DNA from: Branchipolynoe longqiensis | Taxonomy: Eukaryota > Annelida > Polychaeta > Phyllodocida > Polynoidae | Length of the DNA: 64,000 bases | Direction of reading: 5' to 3' | NCBI GenBank assembly: GCA_030323885.1 | Contig: CM059187.1 | Span: forward strand, 89,915,121 to 89,979,120 | Shown here: positions 52,845-62,579 of the stretch, piece by piece | Numbering within the stretch: position 1 is the first letter of the stretch | Layout: each line of letters starts with the position of its first letter | Position numbers and translations under genes: made by a program | The notes under the pieces: model-generated | What the model saw: the letters and a program-made list of their open reading frames with translations, nothing else | What the model was told of the DNA's origin: nothing | Databases searched by the model: none

Positions 52845-53233
52845 CCACCTGGGGCTGTATGCATGAACAAGTTTTTATCGGCTCCTTTGTTAAAGGCCAC
52901 CACCGGGTTAGATAACGCCGGTGTTCCAAAATGGGTCACGGGGTATTACGGAGCCAAAGCACGGTGGCATTAGCTAACCTACCAGTTATTTATAGATTTG
53001 GGATATCCCTCTGAGCATGTTGCCGGCGAGCACCGCTATTTGACAATACCGGCGGCGGCGTTAATATCGCATCGATTTTTGCTTTAATTTGACCAAAATA
53101 ATGTTATTTGTGAGAATAGTTTACTCCTTTGCTTTGCCGTCGACGCCCTTTTTATATGAATAATGCTGCCGATTCCACGATATGAATATCAGCGCCGATG
53201 CGGTGGCGGCGCCGATTTGTTTTGTTTACATTC

Positions 53234-53350
53234 GATAATTAGCAGAACAAACACAGCGAATATAGTATGCCTTTTTATTACAATTTTAGCTCTTGTCATC
53301 AGTACAGGCTCTTAGTTAGTTATGTAATGTGAAATGAGGCTTAGGCACGC
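53234..53350. repeat. Direct repeat A, left copy
   Basis: 117 bases from ATTAGCAGAACAAACACAGC to GCACGCTTATAACC, essentially identical to 53627-53744. On the minus strand it contains AATAAA. Confidence 0.85.
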
Positions 53351-53395
53351 TTATAACCCTATATCCCCTTCTCATCGTGGGGTGGGTGGGATGGC

Positions 53396-53626
53396 AATTT
53401 AAGGCAGTTGTTGTCCTCGTGGCTCCCGTGTCGAAAGTGAAATGTTCGCAGCTAGCAGTCGCTTTTATAGCCGAAGACGTGGTAATTTAGTTCAGAAATA
53501 TGACACCAGTGGAGCCGCAGTCGCCTTTGTTTACTGGGCGATATATGGCGGAAGTGACCTTAGTTACTAGCGCTTGGCTGTATTTGCCGCCAAATTACCC
53601 GTAATGCTTAAGCATTACGAACAATT
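53396..53626. repeat. Direct repeat B, left copy
   Basis: About 230 bases, from CAATTTAAGGCAGTTGTTGT to AAGCATTACGAACAAT, over 95% identical to 56609-56841. It contains a 20-base palindrome CGTAATGCTTAAGCATTACG and a TATA-like TATATGG. Direct repeats of this size 3 kb apart suggest LTRs, but TG…CA ends, PBS and target duplication were not found. Confidence 0.75.
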
Positions 53627-53744
53627 AGCAGAACAAACACAGCGAATATAGTATGCCTTTTTATTACAATTTTAGCTCTTGTCATCAGTACAGGCTCTTA
53701 GTTAGTTATGTAATGTGAAATGAGGCTTAGGCACGCTTATAACC
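53627..53744. repeat. Direct repeat A, second copy
   Basis: Same 117-base sequence as 53234-53350, directly abutting repeat B. The order A, 45 bases, B, A suggests recombination between two copies of one element. Confidence 0.85.
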
Positions 53745-54560
53745 AAGTAAGGATGATAGTGTGGCTGTAGCTGAATAATAGGAGTTCTGGGAAGGTAAGT
53801 GTTAGAACTCTGGGGAGGTAGACGTGCGGGCATCAGAGGTCCAGTGACCGAGTGTCTTAATGTCCTGTAGGGGGACTCCATGGTTCGAGCATGTGTGTGC
53901 GCCTCCCCTGGGGAGCCTATATAGTGTGGAGGCTGCTGTCGTTTGTGGCCCACCGCGGACAGGGCATGTCTGAGGAAATTGTCCAGCACTTTGACCGTGA
54001 TTGGTGACCCATCAGTCGTGATGAATCCCGGTCAGTGGTGGTCCGGACCAGTGGTGGTGGCGTTAGGAGCCATACAGCGCCAGAGAGTCGCTCTGACGAC
54101 CGGAATGTTCTGTGGGGCAGAAGAGCTCCAGGATGTCCTCGAGGTCCAGACGTGCACGTTGAGTCCATTGTGTGAGGGTTGAAGTCTTTTTGCTCAGGGT
54201 GTTTGGGCACTGAAGTCCAATCTGGAGGAGACAGCGTCGTACTGGGTAGAGCCATGGAAGGGCAGGTGACCTTTATGTATTATGTATTTCATTGATTTGC
54301 CTTGTTTATTCTCAATGTGTTTGTTAACAGTCCCTGCCTCAGCAGATCCATGAGGCATCAGTGGTGTAGAACGTAGTAACCTGTGAGAAAGGGGGCAGAT
54401 AATGTAGTTTTTGAATAGGTTACGGAACTGCGGTTACTAAGTCGCCAAAGGTAACCCGCACTCTCAGCAGCTCATTGTCTGTCGTAAGCGCCTCAAAGAT
54501 GTCCTACCGCAGGGTCACAGTGCATCCCGCTGAGTACATCTAGCAGTGCATAGTTACATC
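53745..54560. other. Internal part of the B-flanked block, first section
   Basis: A 112-codon minus-strand frame (54255-53917) and an overlapping 79-codon plus frame have no recognised domain. A phrase GTGGCCCACCGCGGACAGGG at 53946 partly recurs at 56096 (GTGGCCCACCATAGACAGGG), so this part shares ancestry with 56040-56130. Confidence 0.4.
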
Positions 54561-55690
54561 GTTCTTGTTCTGTTCGCTTCGTCGATCACCGGAGAGTTTA
54601 ATGTCGTCCCGGCAGACCGGCAGATGTGTTGGCGGCTCAAAGAATTTAAGTGTCACCGTTGCCCATGTTGTAGGTCTGTGGTCATGGCAGTGGACATGTC
54701 CCTTATTGGCACATCACAAGTCACGCACGGATTATTGAATCATGATGTGTGCGTGGCAGGGTCTTGTCCCTTGTTGGCACATCAGGTGAGCGTGGACAGA
54801 TTATAGAGTCATGGCCTGCACTCGTGCTGAGGACTTATTGTCCTGGCAAAATGGTGCACGTGTTACCGGCTCGAAGGCTCAATGTATCGCCATATGCTGT
54901 GTTGTAGGTTTTATGGGCGTGGCATCGGTCGTGCCCCTTGTTGGGCGCATCACTTGGGCATGGACAGAGTGTTGGCACATCGCGTGGTCACGCACAGATT
55001 ATTGAGTCATGATATGGGTGTGGTCATGTCCCTTGTTGGCACATCACGTGAGCATGCACGGATTATAGAGTCATGGCCTGCACTCGTGCTGAGGACTTAT
55101 TGTCCTGGCGAAATGGTGCAGGTGTAAAAATCCAATGTATCGCCGTATGCTTGTGTTATATGTTTTATGGGGGTGGCAGCAGTCATGCCCCTTGTTGGGC
55201 GCATCACGTGAGCATGGACAGAGTATTGAGTCGTGGCCTGGGCTCGTGCCGAAGACTTAGCGTGAAGTAGATGCTTCATTTGATGCTTATCCCGGCGCAA
55301 TCGTGCACATGTTACCGGCTCATAGACTTAAAGGTCGCTGTGTGCCCGTGTCGTAGATTTGTGGGCGTGGCAGTGGTCGTGTTCCTTGTTGATCACATCA
55401 TGTGAGTATGCACAGAGTATTGAGTCATGGCCTGCAGTCGTACTGAAGGCTTATTGTGAGGTAGAATTATGTTATATTTGGGCCTTGCTTACTGTTATTT
55501 ACCATCGTCCCGACGAACTGGTGCATGTGTTGGCAGCTCGAAGAATTAGTTTTCACCGTATGCGTGTGTTGCACATGTGTGGTCGTGGTGGTGAGCATGT
55601 CCCTTGTTGGCACATCACGTGATCACACACAGATTGTTGGGTCTTGGCCCAGGCTCATGGTGGAGACTTATCGTGAAGTAGATTTGTATT
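54561..55690. repeat. ~240-bp satellite, about 4-5 diverged units
   Basis: Recurring order: TTGTTGGCACATCAC(GTGAGCATG), GATTATAGAGTCATGGCCTG, CACTCGTGCTGAGGACTTAT, TGTCCTGGCGAAATGGTGCA, TATCGCCGTATGC and a TTTGTGGGCGTGGCAGTGG-like block. Frames of 60-90 codons recur with it, with a common opening MACTRAEDLLSW. The repetition is of DNA and these are not accepted as genes. Confidence 0.8.
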
Positions 55691-56229
55691 ATTAATGTAG
55701 GTGGTAAAGTTATGATGATCCTGTAGTGCCAAGGTCTTTTATTGGCAGTTGCCATCAGTGTAATGCCTAGTTGATGTAGCAATATCCTGCATAGTATTTT
55801 CTGGCCTATCTAGGTTACAGCGTTCTTGATCAATCAATCAATCACGTTCTGTTCTTAGTGGTGTAACAGAGCACGACTTTGACCATGATGTTTCTATCTT
55901 GTGGTCTTTGGCTCCAATTTGTGCCTTACATGTTCATACGTGCTGGTGATTTGGAAAGCTGAGGTGGCAGCCTTGGTATATAGGCGAAAGTGGGTTGCCA
56001 AGGTGTTTAATGTCGTCAAGGATGACCCGATTTTGGCATGGGTTTGTGCGCAGCCCCTTCGAGGGCTGTGCAGAGTGATGACACCTGGTGCCAGGTGGCC
56101 CACCATAGACAGGGCAAGTCATAGTGCATCGAGCAGGGCTCGGGGTTGAAGGGAAAGGTCGTCCATCATCATGAAGGTTGATGCATCAAGATGTAGCCGT
56201 GTCCGGTTATCCTCCAAGTGAAGGAACCC
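55691..56229. other. Internal part of the B-flanked block, second section
   Basis: Contains a CAATCAATCAATCA patch at 55831-55844 and the phrase shared with 53946. No gene recognised. Confidence 0.35.
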
Positions 56230-56605
56230 AGGTTTGGGTTCTGCTGATTCAATCACGGGTGTAAGCCGGGTGCGTGTTGCCGGCTCCTGGCTTCGTCAAT
56301 CGTCGGAGAATTGTCCCGGGGACCCGGCGCACATGTTGCCGGCTCCTCGCTTCGTATCGTCCCGGCGAACTGGCGTGCGTGTTGCCGGCTCCTTGCTCAA
56401 TCGAGCGCCGGAGAATTTTAACGTCGTGCCATCAAACCGGGTGCCTGTTGCCGGCTCCTGGCTCCGTCAATCGTTGGAGAATTTAATGCCGTCCCGGCGG
56501 ACTGGCGTGCGTATTGCCGGCTCTTTGCTTCGTCGATCGTCGGAGAATTAGTGGTGTGCCGGCGAACCGGGCCCGGGTCGTCGGCTCCCGGCTCCGCTGA
56601 CTGTC
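56230..56605. repeat. ~62-bp GC-rich tandem repeat, about 6 units
   Basis: Unit with GTTGCCGGCTCCTGGCTTCG, TCAATCGTCGGAGAATTT, AATGTCGTCCCGGCGAACC. One further unit sits alone at 54567-54640. The array abuts repeat B. Confidence 0.88.
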
Positions 56606-56608
56606 AAT

Positions 56609-56841
56609 CCAATTTAAGGCAGTTGTTGTCCTCGTGGCTCCCGTGTCGAAAGTGAAATGTTTGCAGCTAGCAGTCGCTTTTATAGCCGAAGCCGTGGTAA
56701 TTTAGTTCAGAAATATGACACCAGTGGAGCCGCAGTCGCCTTTGTTTACTGGGCGATATATGGCGGAAGTGACCTTAGTTACTAGCGCTTGGCTGTATTT
56801 GCCGCCAAATTACCCATAATGCTTAAGCATTACAAACAATA
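56609..56841. repeat. Direct repeat B, right copy
   Basis: Matches 53396-53626 with a few substitutions (TTTGCAGC for TTCGCAGC, GCCGTGG for GACGTGG). The palindrome is now CATAATGCTTAAGCATTACA. Confidence 0.75.
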
Positions 56842-57107
56842 TGAAAATCGCCGCCGATGTAGCGGCGGCGTTAATATCACTTGGATTATTTGGGTTAATT
56901 TGACCAAATTTCACTTTTGGAGTAAGTTATTCTGTTAAATATGATAGCATTGAATAGATTTGGGCCTAATCGGTACCTAACACTGCCCTTAAACCTGGTA
57001 CGGAGTGGTGTTAGCCTACCCGATCTTAAACTTGGTGTGTTTGCATAACACTGCTCCGTGCATACTGACTTTTCGCCGCTAAACTAGAAATCCCATAAGT
57101 CTGGTGT

Positions 57108-57186
57108 TCAGACCCGCGGGTTCGAATCCCATGATCTACCAAAGCAGGAGACGGACGCTCAACTCATTCGGCCATCCCGTCTGGGT
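57108..57186 (-). mobile_element. SINE head fragment, type 1
   Basis: On the minus strand CCAGACGGGATGGCCGAATG, AGTTGAGCGTCCGTCTCCTG and GGGATTCGAACCCGCGGG. Body and tail missing. Confidence 0.8.
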
Positions 57187-57389
57187 TTTCGCCATCAGGA
57201 GTTGGGGTAGTGGCGACATGTGCCCCAATTAAAGAGATCAATTTGTATAAGCTAGGCATCGAACTCATACGGGTGGGGAATCTTGCACTAATGTAAGGCC
57301 TTTCAATCATGTGAAGCAATTATAATATGTAACTGGATTGATTATGTAGGGAATGAGGTGGTGAGTCTGCTGGTGTATGTGGTTACGTT

Positions 57390-57522
57390 TATTGGTTTTG
57401 AGGTTTTGCATCTTCCCAACATGCAAGGTCATATCAAGACGAGTACTGAGTTGTGACAGTGCACACTCCTGGCGACTTTATAGTGCTGCCCCACTGCGAG
57501 ACCAGGTCGCTAGCACTACTAG
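57390..57522 (-). mobile_element. SINE body/tail fragment
   Basis: ACTTTATAGTGCTGCCCCAC, GAGACCAGGTCGCTAGCAC and the GGTCATATCAAGACGAGTAC tail, read on the minus strand. The octamer array begins about 40 bases downstream. Confidence 0.75.
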
Positions 57523-57559
57523 TGAGTGGATTAGAAATGAGTCCGTCTGTAGACCTAGC

Positions 57560-57885
57560 TTTGTGTGTGGGTGCGTGGGTGTGTGGGTGTGTGGGTGTGT
57601 TGGGTGTGTGGGTGTGTGGGTGTGTGGTGTGTGGGTGTGTGGGTGTGTGGGTGTGTGGGTGTGTGGGTGTGTGGGTGTGTGGGTGTGTGGGTGTGGTGGG
57701 TTGTGTGGGTGTGTGGGTGTGTGGGTGTGTGGGTGTGTGGGTGTGTGGGTATGTGGTGTGTGGGTGTGTGGGTGTGTGGGTATGTGGGTGTGTGGGTGTG
57801 TGGGCGTGTGGGCGTGTGGGTGTAGGGGGTGGGGATGTGGGGGGTGTGGCTGTGTAGGTGGGGGTGTGTGGGTGTGTGGGGGTGT
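57560..57885 (+). repeat. (GGGTGTGT)n octamer array, second
   Basis: About 325 bases of the same octamer as 917-1343, more degenerate, grading into G-rich sequence. Long stop-free frames are artefacts of the repeat. Confidence 0.93.
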
Positions 57886-57972
57886 AGTTGAGCGTAGTTG
57901 ACCGAGGTTGACCGTAGTTGACCGTAGTTGAACGTAGTTGAACATAGTTGAACGTAGTTGAACGTACTGGCA
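57886..57972. repeat. ~11-bp GTAGTTGAACG repeat
   Basis: About seven copies of the word GTAGTTGAACG or GTAGTTGACCG. The same word fills part of the MITE at 58147-58414, so this may be a fragment of another copy. Confidence 0.8.
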
Positions 57973-58074
57973 TCCATTCTTCTCCTTGGTGTTAACGTGG
58001 GTGGGCTGTGAGTTCCGATTTACGTGTTCAAAAGAGTGCTATGTTAGAGGCTGAATTTGCATCCGTGATGATAA

Positions 58075-58140
58075 CATACTCTAGCATACTCTAGCATACT
58101 CTAGTGTGCTCTAGCATGCTATAGCATACTCTAGTGTACT
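58075..58140. repeat. 11-bp ACTCTAGCATA repeat
   Basis: About six units with variants (CTCTAGTGTGC), next to the MITE that follows. Confidence 0.88.
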
Positions 58141-58146
58141 TGGACG

Positions 58147-58414
58147 AGGCCCTGGTAACATAGCCGTTAGTGGACATAGGTGAACATCGTGGACGCTGCC
58201 GTAGTTGAATGTAGTTGAACGTAGTTGAATGTACCAGCATCTGTACAGTAACATATTTATTTGTACCATAGAGTATTTATCTGTACCAAAAACTGCCCTA
58301 CCTTAACGTATTTCAACGTAGTTTAACGTACTCACACCAAGTTTGACCCGCGTTAGCCTCCACTACTTTCACCTACATTCAACTACGTCCACTAATGTGT
58401 ATGAGACCAGGGCA
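58147..58414. mobile_element. Harbinger-like MITE (GTAGTTGAACG subfamily)
   Basis: Ends AGGCCCTGGTAACATAGCCG and inverted TGCCCTGGTCTCATACACAT, both followed by TTAGTGGACATAG / TAGTGGACGTAGTTGAA-like sequence. No clear 3-bp duplication (ACG left, TAA right). Related copy at 63333-63561. It lacks the GCATGC motif. Confidence 0.7.
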
Positions 58415-58740
58415 TAAGAATTAAGAGTGAGTATGTCAGGGTGAGTTGGTCGGAGTGTGAGTGTGGGTGTGTGAGTGTGATTGGGTAGGAGTGTGCCTGT
58501 GGGTGTGAGTGGGTAGGGGTGTGTGGGTGTGTGAGTGTGGCCGGGTCGGTGAGGGGGTGTCGGTGTTGTGTGAGTGGCGGGGCGAGGGGGCGGCATCGCC
58601 GGTACTCTATAACCTTCGGCCACACTCAGGTCTGGTGACGGAAGTCGGGCCAGGCCACGCTGGTTGTCTGCCCGGGTTTTAGCTGGCTGTATTAGGGGGG
58701 CTGAGAAGGCATGTGTGTGGAGGGGGGGGGGTGTGAGGTA
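58415..58740. repeat. GT/G-rich low-complexity DNA
   Basis: GAGTGTGGGTGTG-like words at 58430-58560, then G-rich. No gene. Confidence 0.75.
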
Positions 58741-59275
58741 TGGGGCGGCATGAGGCGGGGCGGGCGGGGCAGCAGTATGGGGCGCAGCGCGGCGGGGTGA
58801 GAAAGGGGCGGAACTGGGTGGTGCAGTGTGGTGCTGGGTTCTGGGTGGGGCGGGGCGGGGCGGACCGATCTGGTGGGTGCGGTGCAGGGCAGTGTGGGGC
58901 GGTGCGTTGAGGGGCGGGTTGCAGGGCAGCGTGGGGTGGGGTGAGTTGGTGCGGGGCGGAATGTTACGGAGCGGGCTGGTGCTGTGCGGGCCAGGGCAGG
59001 GAGGGCAGGGGTGGAGTGGGGTGGGGCGGGCGGGCGGGCTGGGCGGGGCTAGATGGCCCGGGGCGAGCCGGGGCGGGGCTAGACTGCGCGGGGCGGGGCG
59101 GGGCTGGGCGGGGCTGGGCGGGGCGGGGCGGGGCGGGGCGGGGCGGGGCGGGGCGGGGCGGGGCCGGGCGGGGCCGGGCCGGGCGGGGCGGGGCCGGGCG
59201 GGGCCGGGCGGGGCCGGGCCGGGGCGGGCCGGGACCGGGCGGGGCTACGCTGCGAGTGGCGGGGCGGGGCTGAGC
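58741..59275 (+). repeat. (GGGGC)n-rich tract
   Basis: Dense GGGGC/GGGCC pentamers, purest at 59085-59250. This is the strand complement of the motif at 34915-35310. Frames in it are compositional artefacts. Confidence 0.93.
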
Positions 59276-59439
59276 AGGCCGGGACTTGCCTGGCAGAAGC
59301 CTCCACCCAACTGTTAGTGGCTGCATTCACTTCTCCCGTTCAAATTAGCGACAGCTTTCTCCCCTCCCCCCCCCCGCACCCTCCCCCCCCCATCTGCCAC
59401 CCTCATCTCTCACTCCCGTCTTCCAAAGCCAGGCCTCTC
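59276..59439. other. Pyrimidine-rich spacer
   Basis: C runs at about 59362-59372 and 59382-59389. Nothing else. Confidence 0.5.
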
Positions 59440-59568
59440 TACACCGGATGCGGTGGCCTAATCGGTAGAGCGTGGGCCTCGCGAATCGAAGGTCGGTAGT
59501 TCGGTTCCCGGTCGAGTCAAACCAATGACGTGTTGATACTTATCCTGGCGCTCAGCATTAATAAGAGA
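59440..59568 (+). mobile_element. SINE head and linker, type 2
   Basis: CGGATGCGGTGGCCTAATCG, GTAGAGCGTGGGCCTCGCG, GGTAGTTCGGTTCCCGGTCG, linker CAAACCAATGACG and body start GGCGCTCAGCATTAATAAG. Truncated after that. Confidence 0.82.
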
Positions 59569-59929
59569 CTTCACTTTAGCCTACCTACATAGCCACATAC
59601 TCGAACACTGAGCCTACAACCTGTTAGTGGCGTGACTAATGGTTTGCGTTGAGATAGGCTGGTGCTGCTAGGTGGTGACACTAGCCAGGTACCAGTCCAC
59701 GCAGGCCGTCCAGCTAGCAGACGCCACGTGTCGGTTATGGTGACTAGTCGGGCACCTCAATGTGATTTAGTCGTTTGCACTATGACGTCACCAGCGTTCG
59801 CTTCAGTGTCTGTATTGACTGTGCAGAGCTGACGACCGGGCTTACTGACCATATGGTGTCTGTTTACTGTGCATGGACAGGAATATGGCCTATGCTGCCG
59901 TCATGGCGTAAAGCAACCACCAATCAATC
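59569..59929. other. No recognisable feature
   Basis: A diverged satellite-like phrase (TTACTGACCATATGGTGTCT) occurs at 59840-59860. No gene. Confidence 0.4.
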
Positions 59930-59993
59930 AATCAGTTTACTGTATGTGTAATGCGGGTGATAGGGTGATGGGTTCAATGCTCGACAGAGATAT

Positions 59994-60359
59994 CATCATC
60001 AATGGGTGCCGTCTTCTCGAAGAAGGTTGGCTGCAATGGACCTCCATCTCTTCCTGTCATTCGTTCCTCTCACGCATTCCGCATAGCTCATTGCTGTCCA
60101 CTCAGTGATGTTGTCCTCCTTCTCCCTCTTGGTCTTTTCCCTTCTATCTTCCCTTCCAGTATTCTTCTCTGTGATTCCTGGTGTCATATCATGTGGCCAA
60201 AGTATTTAATTTTTCTGTTTTTTATCGTTTGTATTATCTGTCTCTTTATTTCCATTCTTGTTAGGACCTCCATGTTGCTTATCATTGATGTCCATGGAAT
60301 TTTTCACATTCTTCTGTATTGCCACATTTCAAATGCCTTGAGCCATGTCTCGCAGCAAT
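59994..60359 (-). mobile_element. LINE-Y 3' fragment with 8-bp target duplication
   Basis: A different LINE from LINE-X. Minus-strand fragments read KAFEMWQYRRM, NMEVLTRMEIKRQIIQTIKN, RKIKYFGHM, LEGKIEGKRPRGRRRT-like sequence and finally SIAANLLREDGTH and a stop, the usual C-terminus of a common endonuclease-type LINE. Two or more frame breaks and a stop are present. AGAGATAT flanks it (59986-59993, 60360-60367), inside a satellite unit. The tail on this strand is GATGATG. Confidence 0.85.
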
Positions 60360-60389
60360 AGAGATATAGCAATGATTTAAAGAGGTATA

Positions 60390-61277
60390 AAGAGCGCTGA
60401 CCTATTCAACTTCACACACTTCAGAGTGAAGAACAACACTACTCAGATACTGGTGAGAGAGCTGCTATTCACAGATGACAGTGCACTGGTTGCCCACTCT
60501 GCTGAAGAGATCCAAAAAATAGTGGACACTTTCTCCAATGCATCAAAGAAGTTTGGCCTGAAGATTAAGATCAAGAACACTGAGGTGCTGTACCAACCCA
60601 ACTCTAAAAGTACCCAAGTGGAGGATATCATGGTTGAGGGAAACAAGCTGAACTCTGTTCCGGAATTCACCTACCTCGGAAGCACTATATCAAGTGATGG
60701 ATGCTTTGATGCTGAAACACAGATGAGGGTGGCCAAGCGCATCTTTCGGACGACTATGCCAGAGACTTTGGAACAATTACCATGTGGCCATGGGGATCAA
60801 AGGCAAGATCTACCATGCAATCATGCTATCCACCCTACTATACAGAGCCGAGGCCTGGTCAGTGTACAGGCAACATGTGAACAAGCTGCATGCCTTCATG
60901 ATGCGACATCTGCATTCGATCATGAGGCTAAAGCGGAAGGACAAACTGACAAATAAGGAAATATTTGAATGGACAGGGCTGCCCTCTATGGAAGATCTTC
61001 TGATCAAAAAGAATCTCCGGTGGACTGGGCACCTCATGAAGATATCATCAGACAGGCTACCAAAGTAGATCCTCTACTCTCAACTGTCTTCTGGTTACAG
61101 AAAGCGAGGGCACCCTCGTCTCCGGTTCAAGGATACCATCAAGAGAAACCTGAAGATGAGAGACCTTAAGACAGACTCATGGACATCACTCTCACAGCAG
61201 AGAGCTAAATGGAGAGCAACAGTCAAGTAATGAAAGCAGTATTCATCGCATCGCAACTGACAGCATGATGATGATGA
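60390..61277 (+). mobile_element. LINE-X copy, 5'-truncated
   Basis: Starts in the block GAGCGCTGACCTATTCAA just upstream of RELLFTDDSALVAHS and runs to the (ATG)n tail at 61263-61277. It corresponds to 29655-30530 of the other copy. It is inserted in satellite DNA, but the flanks are not at the same position of the unit, so no clean target duplication is seen. Confidence 0.88.
60426..61231 (+). pseudogene. LINE-X reverse transcriptase C-terminal part, broken
   Basis: The first frame (60426-about 60770) has RELLFTDDSALVAHSAEEIQ, with FTDD instead of FADD, and TYLGSTISSDG. Near 60770 a frameshift moves the reading to the frame of 60784-61068 (IKGKIYHAIMLSTLLYRAEAW, LPSMEDLLIKKNLRWTGHLM). A TAG at 61066 replaces the Gln codon of PKQILY. 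The tail (RKRGHPRLRFKDTIKRNLK-like) follows in the same frame to TVK at about 61230. Not functional. Confidence 0.85.
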
Positions 61278-61637
61278 CTGCGGGTGATAGGGTGATGGGT
61301 TCAATGCTCGATAGAGATATAGCAATGATTTAAAGAGGTTTATATCATAGCATGTTGTCCAGTTACTTACTGATTATACAGTGTCTGTGCATTGAGGGTG
61401 ATAGGGGGGGGGATTCAATGCACAACATAAATATCCACAATGATTTAAAGAGGTATATATCATAGCAGGTTGTCCAATTACTATACAGTGTCTGTGCATT
61501 GAGGGTGATAGTGCAATGGATTCAATGATAAACAGAAATATAACAATGATTTAAAGAGGCTTGAATCACACTGTAGTGTGCACTGACTTCCCAGGCAACT
61601 AGCCACATATGCGTGGATAGGTTCGTGGCATTCGGGA

Positions 61638-61710
61638 TCCTGGGTGGTGAACTGGTTAGCACATTGTCTCGGAATAGAAAAGCATTGGGTTCGATTCCCA
61701 CCCTAGGTGC
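61638..61710 (+). tRNA. tRNA-like sequence or tRNA pseudogene
   Basis: CCTGGG and CCTAGG can close an acceptor stem with one G-T pair. The A box TGGTGAACTGG (61645-61655) and B box GGTTCGATTCC (61688-61698) match the polymerase III consensus exactly, 32 bases apart. The anticodon arm (CTCGGAATA region) is not a clear 5-bp stem and there is no terminal CCA or T run close by. It differs from both SINE heads, so it is either a decayed tRNA gene or the head of another SINE. Confidence 0.5.
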
Positions 61711-61790
61711 ACTATTTCCTATTTTCATCGCTCCACCCCCCCCCCCCCCACCCCCCACAAAAAGACCATGCTGTCAATTGTCTTGCTGAC
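61711..61790. other. C-run spacer between satellite units
   Basis: A run of about 14 C's at 61736-61749 followed by CACCCCCCACAAAAAGACC. Nothing else. Confidence 0.5.
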
Positions 61791-62337
61791 TACGGTGTTC
61801 GCTCACTATATGTGTATTGAATGCGATAGAGAGGTGAGTTCAATGCTCGACAGGGCTATAGCAGGCATTGATCATACCCAGGTATCAACTGGTTTTTTTA
61901 AACTAGCCGGTGTCCGCTCACTGTATGTGTACTGAGATTGATAGGGGAATAGGTTCAATGATTGAGAAACGTATAGCAAGGATTTCTGGAGGCCTCGTTG
62001 TTGATTACCTGCTTGCTGACTATACGGTCTCTGCTCAATATTTGTGTATCGAGGGTGATAGTGTGATGGGTTCAATGCTTGATAGAGATGTATCAATAAT
62101 TTATAGAAGCATAGATGATACCAACCAGCTTACTGACCATACAGTATCCACTCATAGTATATGTACTGAGGATGAGAGTGTGATGGGTTCAATCCTCGAC
62201 AGAGATATAGCAATGATTTAAAGAGGGAGAGACCATACCTAGTGGGCAAATGGTTTACTGTATCCGCTCAGTGTATCTGCATTGAGGGTGATAGGTAATG
62301 AGTTTGATGCTCCACAAAGATATATCAATGATTTATA

Positions 62338-62575
62338 GACCCACACCCACAACTTCACCCTCACCCACACCCCACACTCCAGCCCCACACCCATTTCAAT
62401 ATTCCCAACCCCCACCCTTACCCACACTTCAACCCACAGCCACACCCACACCCACACCCACACCCACACCCACACTGACCCAATCATCCCGATCTAACCT
62501 TACCCACCCAACTAGGCCCACCCAACCCCAACCATCCAACCACACCAACCCAACCACACCCAGAAACGCGCTGAC
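62338..62575. repeat. (CCCACA)n-type low-complexity DNA
   Basis: CCCACA hexamers, purest at 62440-62477, grading into CCCAACCA-type words. The translated frames are artefacts. Confidence 0.88.
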
Positions 62576-62579
62576 TTAA

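Larger units (their letters stand above)
52845..57100. other. Composite block of nested repeats
   Basis: The left border CCTGGGGCTGTATGCATGAA (52844-52863) is a TIR of the 48615 MITE family, and 57019-57090 holds inner sequence of that family. Inside are near-mirror GC-rich arms: CCGGCGGCGGCGTTAATATC at 53050-53069 and GCCGATGCGGTGGCGGC near 53195 on one side, GCCGATGTAGCGGCGGCGTT at 56853-56872 on the other. Then come the A/B direct repeats and satellites listed separately. This looks like one or more elements inserted in an older MITE. Confidence 0.5.
59930..62345 (+). repeat. ~115-130-bp satellite, about 8 units, broken by LINE insertions
   Basis: Unit order: TACTGACTATACAGTGTCTG, TGCATTGAGGGTGATAG, TGATGGGTTCAATGCTCGAC, AGAGATATAGCAATGATTTA, AAGAGGTATATATCATAGCA. 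Clear units start near 59938, 61278, 61395, 61485, 61795, 61905, 62030, 62135 and 62255. Interruptions: LINE-Y (59994-60359), LINE-X (60390-61277) and the block 61572-61790 with a tRNA-like sequence. Confidence 0.82.

Noticed and set aside
53917..54255. 112-codon minus-strand frame as a possible integrase or gag fragment
   Set aside because: No catalytic motif, zinc finger or recognised domain, and an equally open frame lies on the other strand.
57377..57977. Overlapping 134-179 codon frames on both strands
   Set aside because: They run through the second octamer array and adjacent SINE pieces; repeat artefact.
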